From assembly GCA_030263805.2 (NCBI GenBank), contig CP136010.1, positions 2,495,001 through 2,559,000 of the forward strand: a stretch of DNA of 64,000 bases, read 5' to 3'. Positions 8,781-16,251 of the stretch are shown in pieces. The notes beneath the pieces were generated by a model. That model worked only from the letters and a program-made list of their open reading frames with translations. It did not search any database and was not told the origin of the DNA. The first letter of the stretch is position 1; each line of letters begins with the position of its first letter. This DNA is from Pseudomonas sp. FeN3W. Its GTDB lineage: Bacteria; Pseudomonadota; Gammaproteobacteria; Pseudomonadales; Pseudomonadaceae. The translations under genes were made by a program, and so were the position numbers.

Positions 8781-9014
8781 ATGGGTTTTGGCGGCATCAG
8801 CGTCTGGCAACTACTGATCATCCTGCTCATCGTCATCATGCTGTTCGGCACCAAGCGCCTCAAAGGCCTGGGCTCCGATCTCGGTGATGCGATCAAGGGC
8901 TTCCGCAAATCCATGGGCACCGACGAGGAAAAGCCCGGCGTCGAAGACAAGCAGAACCAGACCATCGACGCGCAGGCGCGCAAGGTCGAAGAACCGACCA
9001 AGAAAGACCAGTGA
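8781..9014 (+). CDS. tatA: Sec-independent translocase TatA
   Basis: A 77-residue inner-membrane protein that forms the Tat translocation pore. It has a short N-terminal membrane helix (ISVWQLLIILLIVIMLFG), the FGTKRLKGLGSDLG hinge and amphipathic helix, and a charged tail. tatB and tatC follow. A likely client in this window is the aldo/keto reductase at 44.4-45.3 kb, which has a twin-arginine leader. Confidence 0.96.
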   Translation: MGFGGISVWQLLIILLIVIMLFGTKRLKGLGSDLGDAIKGFRKSMGTDEEKPGVEDKQNQTIDAQARKVEEPTKKDQ

Positions 9015-9085
9015 TAACGTTCCATGCGGCCGAGCGGCGACCTTCGCTGCCCGGCCGATCTCCCTATTGATGTGAGCACGTCCTG

Positions 9086-9508
9086 ATGTTCGATATCGGT
9101 TTCACCGAACTGCTACTGGTCGGCCTGGTGGCATTGATGGTGCTCGGTCCGGAACGCCTGCCTGGTGCGGTGCGCACCACGGGACTGTGGGTTGGCCGGC
9201 TGAAACGCAGCTTCAGCAACATCAAGGCCGAGGTGGAGCGCGAGATCGGTGCCGACGAGATCCGTCGCCAGCTGCACAACGAGCGCATCCTCGACCTGGA
9301 ACGGGAAATGAAGCAAAGCATCATGCCGCCGTCGTCGACCGCCAGCTCGAGCACCGCCACACCGCCGCCGCCGATCGAAAACAAGGCTAGCGACACTGCG
9401 AACAGTACCGCCGCCGTTACGCCCAACCCCAGCCCGGAACTGCCGCCATCCACACCTGTTGCTGAACCTGCAGCTACCCCCCGCCCCGACAGATCGCCCG
9501 AACCATGA
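9086..9508 (+). CDS. tatB: Sec-independent translocase TatB
   Basis: A 140-residue partner of TatC in twin-arginine substrate recognition. The N-terminus FDIGFTELLLVGLVALMVLG with the conserved glutamate, followed by PERLPGAVRTTGLWVGRLKR, is diagnostic. After the amphipathic helices the tail is rich in Pro, Ser and Thr (about residues 75-140), as in other pseudomonad TatB proteins. Its stop overlaps tatC by 4 nt. Confidence 0.96.
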   Translation: MFDIGFTELLLVGLVALMVLGPERLPGAVRTTGLWVGRLKRSFSNIKAEVEREIGADEIRRQLHNERILDLEREMKQSIMPPSSTASSSTATPPPPIENKASDTANSTAAVTPNPSPELPPSTPVAEPAATPRPDRSPEP

Positions 9509-10308
9509 GCCAGTCTTCCATCGACGATCAGGAAATGCCGCTGGTCGCCCACCTGACCGAGCTGCGTAAGCGCCTGCTGCGCTGCGTCGTGGCCATCGGC
9601 CTGCTGTTCGGTGGCCTGTTCTACTTCTCCCAGCAGATCTATGCGCTGGTCGCCGCCCCGCTGCGCGCCTACCTGCCCGAAGGCGCGACCATGATCGCCA
9701 CCGGCGTCGCCTCGCCGTTCCTCACGCCGTTCAAGCTGACGCTGATGGTGGCGCTGTTCCTCTCGATGCCGATCATCCTGCACCAGATCTGGGGCTTCAT
9801 CGCCCCCGGCCTGTACAAGCACGAGAAGCGCATCGCCGTGCCACTGCTGGTGTCGAGCATCTTCCTGTTCTACGCCGGCATGGCCTTCGCCTATTTCGTC
9901 GTGTTCCCGATCATGTTCGGCTTCTTCGCCAGTGTGACGCCGGAAGGCGTGGCGATGATGACGGATATCGGCCAGTACCTGGACTTCGTGCTCACGCTGT
10001 TCTTCGCCTTCGGCGTGGCATTCGAGATTCCGGTGGCGACCTTTCTGCTGATCTGGGTCGGTATCGTCGACGTTGCCACCCTGCGCAAGAGCCGCCCCTA
10101 TGTGATCGTCGGCTGCTTCGCCGTCGGCATGGTGCTGACACCGCCGGATGTATTCTCGCAGTCGCTGTTGGCCGTGCCCATGTGGCTGCTGTTCGAAGCC
10201 GGCGTGATCTGCGGCAGCATGATCCGAAAGCGCGAGGAGCACTTCCGCGGCGATGCCGAGCAAGACCCTGCAGAAGCCAGCGACCAGCCCCCCGCGCCGC
10301 GTCCGTGA
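9505..10308 (+). CDS. tatC: Sec-independent translocase TatC
   Basis: A 267-residue protein with six membrane helices and the receptor for twin-arginine signals. The N-terminal PLVAHLTELRKRLLR with the conserved HLTELR box is clear. FYAGMAFAYFVVFPIMFGFF and the RKSRPYVIVGCFAVGMVLTP block follow. The cytosolic tail is short and Pro-rich. ATGA overlap with tatB and GTGA overlap with rsmE show translational coupling. Confidence 0.97.
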   Translation: MSQSSIDDQEMPLVAHLTELRKRLLRCVVAIGLLFGGLFYFSQQIYALVAAPLRAYLPEGATMIATGVASPFLTPFKLTLMVALFLSMPIILHQIWGFIAPGLYKHEKRIAVPLLVSSIFLFYAGMAFAYFVVFPIMFGFFASVTPEGVAMMTDIGQYLDFVLTLFFAFGVAFEIPVATFLLIWVGIVDVATLRKSRPYVIVGCFAVGMVLTPPDVFSQSLLAVPMWLLFEAGVICGSMIRKREEHFRGDAEQDPAEASDQPPAPRP

Positions 10309-11012
10309 ACCTGCTGCTGCTCGATACGGCCGATTTCATCGGCGATGACCGTGTGTTGCTGCGTGACCGGCGCCTGACTCACCTGCAGCAGGTCCATCGC
10401 GCCGAGGCGGGCGAGCAGCTCAGAGTCGGCCAGGTAGGCGGCAAGATGGGCAGCGGTCAGCTCCTGCGCCTGGACGCCCACGAGGCAGAGCTGCAGGTCA
10501 GCTTCGACCAGCCGCCGCCGGCGAAGCTGCCGGTGACCCTGCTACTGGCGCTGCCGCGGCCGAAGATGCTGCGCCGCGTGCTGCAGACCGTGGCCGCCAT
10601 GGGCGTGCCGCGGTTGGTGCTGCTCAACAGCTACCGCGTCGAGAAAAGCTTCTGGCAGACGCCATTCCTCGAACCTGCCGCCATCCACGAGCAGCTGATC
10701 CTCGGCCTGGAACAGGCGCGCGACACCGTACTGCCGGACGTCATCATCGAGAAGCGTTTCAAGCCCTTCGTCGAGGATCGCCTGCCTCAGCTCGCGGCCG
10801 GTACCCTCGGGCTGGTCGGCCACCCTGGCGAGTTTCCCCACTGCCCGCGGGCGCTGGCCGAGCCCGTCACCCTGGCGATCGGCCCGGAAGGCGGCTGGAT
10901 ACCCTACGAGGTGGAAAAACTCGCCGCGGCCGGCCTGCAGCCGGTCCAGTTGGGCGAGCGCATCCTGCGCGTGGAAACGGCGGTCAGCGCCCTGCTGGCC
11001 AGGCTGTTCTGA
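10305..11012 (+). CDS. rsmE: RsmE, 16S rRNA m3U1498 methyltransferase
   Basis: A 235-residue SPOUT methyltransferase. The start is the GTG in the GTGA overlap with tatC, giving VNLLLLDTADFIGDD and the family's usual length. Marks are the N-terminal PUA-like domain (HLQQVHRAEAGEQLRVGQ), LLLALPRPKMLRRVLQTVAAMGV, and the SAM knot LAIGPEGGWIPYEVEKL followed by LGERILRVETAVSALLA. It modifies the decoding centre of the 30S subunit. Confidence 0.95.
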   Translation: MNLLLLDTADFIGDDRVLLRDRRLTHLQQVHRAEAGEQLRVGQVGGKMGSGQLLRLDAHEAELQVSFDQPPPAKLPVTLLLALPRPKMLRRVLQTVAAMGVPRLVLLNSYRVEKSFWQTPFLEPAAIHEQLILGLEQARDTVLPDVIIEKRFKPFVEDRLPQLAAGTLGLVGHPGEFPHCPRALAEPVTLAIGPEGGWIPYEVEKLAAAGLQPVQLGERILRVETAVSALLARLF

Positions 11013-11183
11013 GCCTGAACGGCTGACGCACCACCTTCACCGCTCGCCGCCTGACCGATGCGCCCCGATGAACGTAACGCACCCACCCGGTGCAAGGGAG
11101 TCACAGATTAGGACTGCTCACGCTTCAGCGCGCCTGCGCTGCGGCCTCGACACCTCAACGACCCTAAAAGAGCCGTTCTTGCC

Positions 11184-11603
11184 ATGCGACCATTGACCAT
11201 CGACATGTACCGTCTGGAGTACGCCCTGGAGGGACGCGACAGCGCCGAGTACTACCTGGACCTGGAAAGCGGCGCCATTCGCGCCGTTTTCCCCAGCGAG
11301 CCAGCCCCCGGTGTCATGGAGAAATACGACGTGCAGCAGGATCGCTATCTGCACATCGAGCCGCTGGAACTCGCGCAATCCGTTGCAATGCGCGAGGCGT
11401 TTCTCTTCACCCAGCACGACCCCATCGCCCATGCGGTGCTGAGCAACGCACTCAAGGGGCGCAAGCCGTTGCGCACCTTCGACTTCAAGCTGGAGGATTT
11501 CCCTGCGGTGAGAGAGGCCTGGCTGGACTACCAGACCGTACAGCTGCGCGAGTACGCGATCAGCTGGCTGCGCGACAACGATCTGGAACCGGTCCGGCAC
11601 TGA
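11184..11603 (+). CDS. UPF0158 family protein
   Basis: A 139-residue cytosolic protein with no membrane segment. It matches the UPF0158 pattern: an early EYYLDLESGAIRAVF strand pair, a central SVAMREAFLFTQHDPIAHAVL, and FDFKLEDFPAVREAWLDYQ followed by an AISWLRDND end. The function is unknown. It stands alone on the plus strand, converging on dtd 10 nt away, with 171 nt of non-coding sequence upstream. Confidence 0.82.
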   Translation: MRPLTIDMYRLEYALEGRDSAEYYLDLESGAIRAVFPSEPAPGVMEKYDVQQDRYLHIEPLELAQSVAMREAFLFTQHDPIAHAVLSNALKGRKPLRTFDFKLEDFPAVREAWLDYQTVQLREYAISWLRDNDLEPVRH

Positions 11604-11613
11604 GTCGCACGCG

Positions 11614-12051
11614 TCAGCTTTCGAGGAGAAAGGTCACCGGTCCGTCGTTGACCAGGTGCACCTGCATCTCGGCGCCGAAACGCCCGCAGGCCACCTGTGG
11701 ATGCTGCTGGCGTGCCTGAGCCAGCAGGTAGTCGTAGAGCGCTTCGCCGTGCGCCGGCGGTGCGGCACTGGAGAAACTCGGCCGCAGCCCGCTGCGGGTA
11801 TCGGCCGCCAGGGTGAACTGCGATACCAGCAGCAGACCACCGTCGATGTCCTTCAGCGAACGATTCATTTTGCCCTGCTCATCGCTGAAGACCCGGTAGT
11901 TGAGCAGCTTGTGCAACAGCTTGTCGGCACGGGCATGATCGTCTTCGCGCTCGACGCCCACCAGCACCAGCAAACCCTGATCGATGGCACCGACCACCTC
12001 ACCCGCGACCTCGACCCGTGCCTGACGGACACGCTGGATCAACGCTTTCAT
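11614..12051 (-). CDS. dtd: D-aminoacyl-tRNA deacylase
   Basis: A 145-residue enzyme that recycles D-aminoacyl- and mischarged glycyl-tRNA. It begins MKALIQRVRQARVEVAGEVVG. The catalytic SQFTLAADTRSGLRPSFS block is intact, and near the C-terminus the cross-subunit Gly-Pro appears as VNDGPVTFLLES. It follows pip after 15 nt on the same strand, so the two are probably cotranscribed, as in other pseudomonads. Confidence 0.97.
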   Translation of the reverse strand: MKALIQRVRQARVEVAGEVVGAIDQGLLVLVGVEREDDHARADKLLHKLLNYRVFSDEQGKMNRSLKDIDGGLLLVSQFTLAADTRSGLRPSFSSAAPPAHGEALYDYLLAQARQQHPQVACGRFGAEMQVHLVNDGPVTFLLES

Positions 12052-12066
12052 CGCTAGGCGGCTCCC

Positions 12067-13038
12067 TCAGGCGTCTGCCGGCGGCAGATCGAGCAGGCGA
12101 TGGGCGATCTCACCGGTCGCCCGTACCAGCGCATCGGTAATGCCCAGTTCCGCCGCCGAGTGTCCGGCGTCGCGGATGATCTGCAACTCGCTGTTCGGCC
12201 ACGCCTGGTGCAGCGCCCAGGCATTGTCCAGCGGGCAGATGGCGTCGTAGCGGCCGTGCACGATGATGCCCGGCAGGTGGGCGATCTTCGGCATGTCGCG
12301 CAAGAGCTGATCCGGCTCGAGAAAGGCCTGATTGACGAAATAGTGGCATTCGATGCGCGCCATCGACAGCGCCCGGTGCGCATCGGTGAAGCGCTCGACC
12401 ACGTTGTGATTCGGCCGCAGCGTGGCGGTGCGACCCTCCCAGCAGGACCACGCCTTGGCGGCGTGCATCTGGGCGATCTGGTCGTTGCCGGTGAGACGGC
12501 GGTAGAACGCTTGCATCAGATCGTCGCGTTCCTCCAGCGGAATCGGCGAGAGGAAGTCCTGCCAGTAGTCCGGGAAGAGCCGGCTGGCGCCTTCCTGATA
12601 GAACCAGGCGAGGTCCTGCGGACGGCAGAGGAATATCCCTCGCAGGATCAGCGCATGCACATGCTCGGGATAGCGCTGCGCGTAGGCCAGGGAGAGCGTC
12701 GAGCCCCAGGAACCACCAAACAGCACCCACTTGTCGATGCCCAGATGCTCGCGGATGCGCTGCATGTCGGCGATCAGATGTGCGGTGGTGTTGTTCTCCA
12801 GGCTGGCATGGGGCGTCGAACGTCCGCAGCCACGCTGATCGAAGGTGATGATGCGGTACAGGGTCGGATCGAAGAAGCGGCGGCTGAGGGCATCGCAGCC
12901 GCCGCCGGGACCACCATGGACGAACAATACGGGCAGACCATCCGGCGACCCACTCTCGTCGACATAGAGCACATGCGGTTCTTCCACCGCCAGCTCGTGT
13001 CGGGCGTAGGGTTTGATCTCCGGATACAAGGTCTGCAT
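12067..13038 (-). CDS. pip: Prolyl iminopeptidase (alpha/beta hydrolase)
   Basis: A 323-residue serine peptidase that removes N-terminal proline. It shows the oxyanion-hole motif HGGPGGG near residue 39, the nucleophile elbow GGSWGSTL, DQRGCGRS, and a late GRYDAICP and AGHS carrying the Asp and His of the triad. The start (MQTLYPEIKPYARHE) is chosen because it matches the family N-terminus; a longer frame would add 13 unlikely residues. It is the first gene of a pip-dtd pair. Confidence 0.93.
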   Translation of the reverse strand: MQTLYPEIKPYARHELAVEEPHVLYVDESGSPDGLPVLFVHGGPGGGCDALSRRFFDPTLYRIITFDQRGCGRSTPHASLENNTTAHLIADMQRIREHLGIDKWVLFGGSWGSTLSLAYAQRYPEHVHALILRGIFLCRPQDLAWFYQEGASRLFPDYWQDFLSPIPLEERDDLMQAFYRRLTGNDQIAQMHAAKAWSCWEGRTATLRPNHNVVERFTDAHRALSMARIECHYFVNQAFLEPDQLLRDMPKIAHLPGIIVHGRYDAICPLDNAWALHQAWPNSELQIIRDAGHSAAELGITDALVRATGEIAHRLLDLPPADA

Positions 13039-13116
13039 GGCACACTCCTGATCTGCGGCGGGCCGGCTGGCCCCCATGACGTTAGCGGCATCATAACGAG
13101 GTTCACGGAGTTGAGC

Positions 13117-13542
13117 ATGTCAGCATGGAAAATAGCGGCACTGGCGCTATTAATGACCCTGGCCGGCTGCGGCCGGGACGACCCGGAAGCGGCGCTGCAG
13201 CAGGCCGCCGAGCAGTTGCAGACGACCCTGGAGAACAAGCAGGTCGGCGACCTGATGGAACTGCTGCACGCAGATTTCCAGGCGCAGCGACAGTACCATC
13301 GGGAATGGGCGCGGCGCACGGCAACGCTGATGTTCCTGCGCCATCGCAATGTCCGGGTAATCGCCCTCAGCCAGCGCAGCTGGGTCGATCCGACCTATCC
13401 CGATCGCGGCCATACCGAGGCACAGGTGACGCTCGCCGGCGCCGAATCACTCCTGCCGCAGCAGGCGGGACATTATCAGGTCAGACTCGAGTGGCGCCAG
13501 GAGCGAGGCGAATGGCAGCTGGCGCGTCTGGAATGGGACTGA
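13117..13542 (+). CDS. Predicted lipoprotein, function unknown
   Basis: A 141-residue exported protein. The signal peptide MSAWKIAALALLMTLAGC ends in an LAGC lipobox, with Cys18 the lipidated residue. The mature part is helical then beta-rich, with AALQQAAEQLQTTLENKQ and a C-terminal YQVRLEWRQERGEWQLARL, like a small NTF2-type or DUF4440-type fold. I cannot assign a family with certainty. It is divergent from pip and converges on the lipocalin gene. Confidence 0.75.
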   Translation: MSAWKIAALALLMTLAGCGRDDPEAALQQAAEQLQTTLENKQVGDLMELLHADFQAQRQYHREWARRTATLMFLRHRNVRVIALSQRSWVDPTYPDRGHTEAQVTLAGAESLLPQQAGHYQVRLEWRQERGEWQLARLEWD

Positions 13543-13555
13543 GCAGGCCAAACGA

Positions 13556-14092
13556 TTACTGGCGCCAGATCAGTTCGCTGGTGTCATAACCGTGCCGCTC
13601 GGCCTCGGAGAGCAGGCGATCGCGGGTCGCCTGGTCGACCTCGGTGTCCCGCGCAAGCAGCCAGAGATACTTGCGATCCGGGCTGCCGACCAGCGCAGTG
13701 CTATAGCCCTCGTCCAGATAGAGCACCCAGTAGTGGTCCTTGGTCAGACCGGGAAAGAGCCGGCTGAACCAGTTGTCGAAGCGCACCCACAGCCGATCGG
13801 TAATACCGGCTTCCTGCGGCACCGCTTCGCCTTTGGCTTCCTGCCAGTCGCCGTCTTCTGTTTCGCAACGGTTGGTCACCGCCACGCTGCCATCGGCCTG
13901 CAACTGGTAATTCGCTTCGGAGCGTATGCAATTGCGCTGAAAGAACATCGGCAAGCGCGCCAGCTCGTACCAGGTTCCCTGATAGCGCTGAAGGTCGACC
14001 TCGCCGACCGTCTCAGGAGGCTGTTCGCGCCCACCTCCTGCGCAGCCGCTCAACAGCATCAGGCACAGCAGGGCAACGGCACTCGCACGCAT
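13556..14092 (-). CDS. blc: Outer-membrane lipocalin, Blc-like
   Basis: A 178-residue lipoprotein with a lipobox LSGC (Cys17). The lipocalin first motif is YQGTWYELARLPMFFQRNC; later strands include GSVAVTNRC, LWVRFDNWFSRLFPG and YWVLYLDEGYSTALVG. The C-terminal SPDRKYLWLLARD is also typical of Blc. These proteins bind fatty acids or lysophospholipids at the outer membrane. It lies 27 nt downstream of another small lipoprotein gene and is likely cotranscribed. Confidence 0.92.
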   Translation of the reverse strand: MRASAVALLCLMLLSGCAGGGREQPPETVGEVDLQRYQGTWYELARLPMFFQRNCIRSEANYQLQADGSVAVTNRCETEDGDWQEAKGEAVPQEAGITDRLWVRFDNWFSRLFPGLTKDHYWVLYLDEGYSTALVGSPDRKYLWLLARDTEVDQATRDRLLSEAERHGYDTSELIWRQ

Positions 14093-14119
14093 GGGATATC
14101 TCCTGAGTTACATCAGCGG

Positions 14120-14374
14120 TTATTTCAGCCCCTTGCCGGAAAACATCATCACCTTGTCGCCCGCGAACTGGACGCTGATGAAGCGATTCTTCTCGCCCCA
14201 GGTGCAGCTCGACATACCCAGTGCTCCGGCGCATTCGGAGGGTTTGCCAAGCAGCTGCTCGACTTCTATCCGTTCCATGCCGGGCTTGAGCTTGGCGAAG
14301 TTTTCCTGGGTGATCGGACTGCAGGCAGCCAGCAGGGCGGCGCAGGCAATCAGCAATGGGGGACGCAATGGCAT
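14120..14374 (-). CDS. Small lipoprotein, BamE/SmpA-like (DUF3862 type)
   Basis: An 84-residue protein with the signal peptide MPLRPPLLIACAALLAAC (lipobox LAAC, Cys18). The mature domain has the pattern ITQENFAKLKPGMERIEVEQ followed by LLGKPSEC, the compact alpha-alpha-beta layout of the SmpA/OmlA superfamily, then two further strands. It is shorter than true BamE. The role is unknown; an envelope location is likely. Confidence 0.8.
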   Translation of the reverse strand: MPLRPPLLIACAALLAACSPITQENFAKLKPGMERIEVEQLLGKPSECAGALGMSSCTWGEKNRFISVQFAGDKVMMFSGKGLK

Positions 14375-14451
14375 ATCGAGCTCCTTGCTTGAAGGCTCAA
14401 GGCCCGGCGGTAACGGTGCCGCGGAGCGTTGGCCTGAAATGGCATCCGCGC

Positions 14452-15054
14452 TCAGAAGGACGAGCCCGGCTGCTCCAGAAATAGTCGCTCGGCGTCGCTG
14501 GTTTCGCGGCCGAGAATTGCATTGCGATGCGGGAAGCGGCCGAAGCGGGAGATCACCTCACGGTGGCGCTCGGCATAGTCGAGAAAGCCGACGTACAGCG
14601 GTTGTTCCGCCTCGTCGGCAATGTCGCGCAAGGCGGTGAACTGTGCGACGGCCAGATCCTGGGTTGCCAGATTCTCCGCGTGCTCCAGCACCAGGTAGAT
14701 GAATACGCGCTGGATCGGCGCCAGCAGCATGTCGCCGCCGTGGGCCAGGCCATCGCGCACCAGTTGCTGGGCACGCTCGTCGCCGGCGAACGCCTTCGGC
14801 GTGTCGCGATGGATCATGCGCGGCAACTGATCGAGCAGCAACACCAGCGCGAGCCAGCCCTCGGGCAATTCGGCCCAATCCTGCAGCTCGCCGTTCATGG
14901 CCTGTTCGGCCAGTGCGCCGAAGCGCTGGCGCGCCTCGTCGTCCTGTTCTGCGCGGTAGCCAAACCAGAGTTGCTGCTTTTCAGCCGCGATCTCGCTGGC
15001 GCTGGTGCCCTGGCCGAACCACCAGTGGAGCAAGTCCTGCCAGGGCGCCTGCAT
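14452..15054 (-). CDS. DUF924 family protein
   Basis: A 200-residue all-helical cytosolic protein. DUF924 marks are WFGYRAEQDDEARQRFG, LALVLLLDQLPRMIHRDTPK, and FIYLVLEHAENLATQD followed by RFGRFPHRNAILGR. The function is not established; the helical repeats resemble TPR proteins. It starts 3 nt after the fbp stop codon and is probably translated from the same message. Confidence 0.9.
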   Translation of the reverse strand: MQAPWQDLLHWWFGQGTSASEIAAEKQQLWFGYRAEQDDEARQRFGALAEQAMNGELQDWAELPEGWLALVLLLDQLPRMIHRDTPKAFAGDERAQQLVRDGLAHGGDMLLAPIQRVFIYLVLEHAENLATQDLAVAQFTALRDIADEAEQPLYVGFLDYAERHREVISRFGRFPHRNAILGRETSDAERLFLEQPGSSF

Positions 15055-15057
15055 CGG

Positions 15058-16068
15058 TCAGCCCTGGTGGTAGCCGGTGACGCGCTCGACTTCTTCCTTC
15101 GAGCCGAGGAACACCGGCACGCGCTGGTGCAAGGACTCCGGCTGGATTTCCAGAATGCGCTGCGTACCGTTGGTGGCGGCGCCGCCGGCCTGCTCGACGA
15201 TCATCGCCATCGGGTTGGCTTCGTACATCAGGCGCAGCTTGCCGGCCATGGAAGGGTCGCGGTTGTCGCGCGGGTACATGAACAGGCCGCCGCGGGTGAG
15301 GATGCGATGCACGTCGGCCACCATCGAGGCGATCCAGCGCATGTTGTAGTTCTTGCCCAGCGGGCCTTCCTTGCCGGCCAGCAGCTCGCCGACGTAGCGC
15401 TTGACCGGCTCTTCCCAGTGGCGCTGGTTGGACATGTTGATGGCGAATTCGGCGGTGCTCTGCGGAACGCTGAGGTTCTCGTGAGTGAGCACGAAGCTGC
15501 CCAGCTCACGATCCAGGGTGAAGCCCATCACGCCGTGGCCCAGGGTCAGAATCAGCATGGTCTGCGGGCCGTAGATGGCGTAGCCGGCGGCAACCTGCTT
15601 GGTGCCCGGCTGCAGGAAGGCCTCTTCTCCGAGTGCGTCATTCTGGCTGAAGCAGGCATCCGGGCAGCGCAATACGGAGAAGATGGTACCGACCGAGACG
15701 TTGACGTCGATGTTGCTCGAGCCATCCAGCGGGTCGAAGACCAGCAGGTAGGCGCCCTTGGGGTACTTGCCGGGAATCTGGTAGGCGTTGTCCATTTCCT
15801 CGGACGCCATGCCGGCCAGGTGACCGCCCCACTCGTTGGCCTCCAGCAGGATTTCGTTGGAGAGCACGTCGAGCTTCTTCTGCACTTCGCCCTGGATGTT
15901 CTCGCTGTCGGCGCTACCCAGCACGCCGCCGAGGGCGCCCTTGGAGACCGCGTGGCTGATTTCCTTGCACGCTCGTGCCACGACCTCGATGAGAAAACGC
16001 AGATCGGCAGGCGTGTTGTTACTGCGAGTCTGCTCGATGAGGTAGCGACTGAGGGTTACGCGTGACAT
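15058..16068 (-). CDS. fbp: Class I fructose-1,6-bisphosphatase
   Basis: A 336-residue gluconeogenic enzyme. The metal and substrate motif DPLDGSSNIDVNVSVGTIFS is intact, and the N-terminus MSRVTLSRYLIEQTRS and the MRWIASMVADVHRIL block are typical. It clusters with glgP upstream (183 nt gap) and a DUF924 gene downstream. Together with pckA in this window it indicates active gluconeogenesis. Confidence 0.97.
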   Translation of the reverse strand: MSRVTLSRYLIEQTRSNNTPADLRFLIEVVARACKEISHAVSKGALGGVLGSADSENIQGEVQKKLDVLSNEILLEANEWGGHLAGMASEEMDNAYQIPGKYPKGAYLLVFDPLDGSSNIDVNVSVGTIFSVLRCPDACFSQNDALGEEAFLQPGTKQVAAGYAIYGPQTMLILTLGHGVMGFTLDRELGSFVLTHENLSVPQSTAEFAINMSNQRHWEEPVKRYVGELLAGKEGPLGKNYNMRWIASMVADVHRILTRGGLFMYPRDNRDPSMAGKLRLMYEANPMAMIVEQAGGAATNGTQRILEIQPESLHQRVPVFLGSKEEVERVTGYHQG

Positions 16069-16251
16069 GGAAATGACTCCGGAGGAAGGATAAACCCGCG
16101 CAGTTTAGCAGGCCGTAGGAAAACTAACTCCCCTCAGACAGGTCCGCCCCCTGCAGAGTTCAGCGAAGCGGCAGCCAGATTGCCAGCACGGCCGGCAGCC
16201 CTCGCCATTTGCGGCTGCGCGCCGGCGGCTGACCCTCCGGCGCGCCCGCCA

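Noticed and set aside
12100..13116. Upstream extension of the small lipoprotein frame through pip
   Set aside because: The extension is antisense to prolyl iminopeptidase; the signal peptide and lipobox fix the start at 13117.
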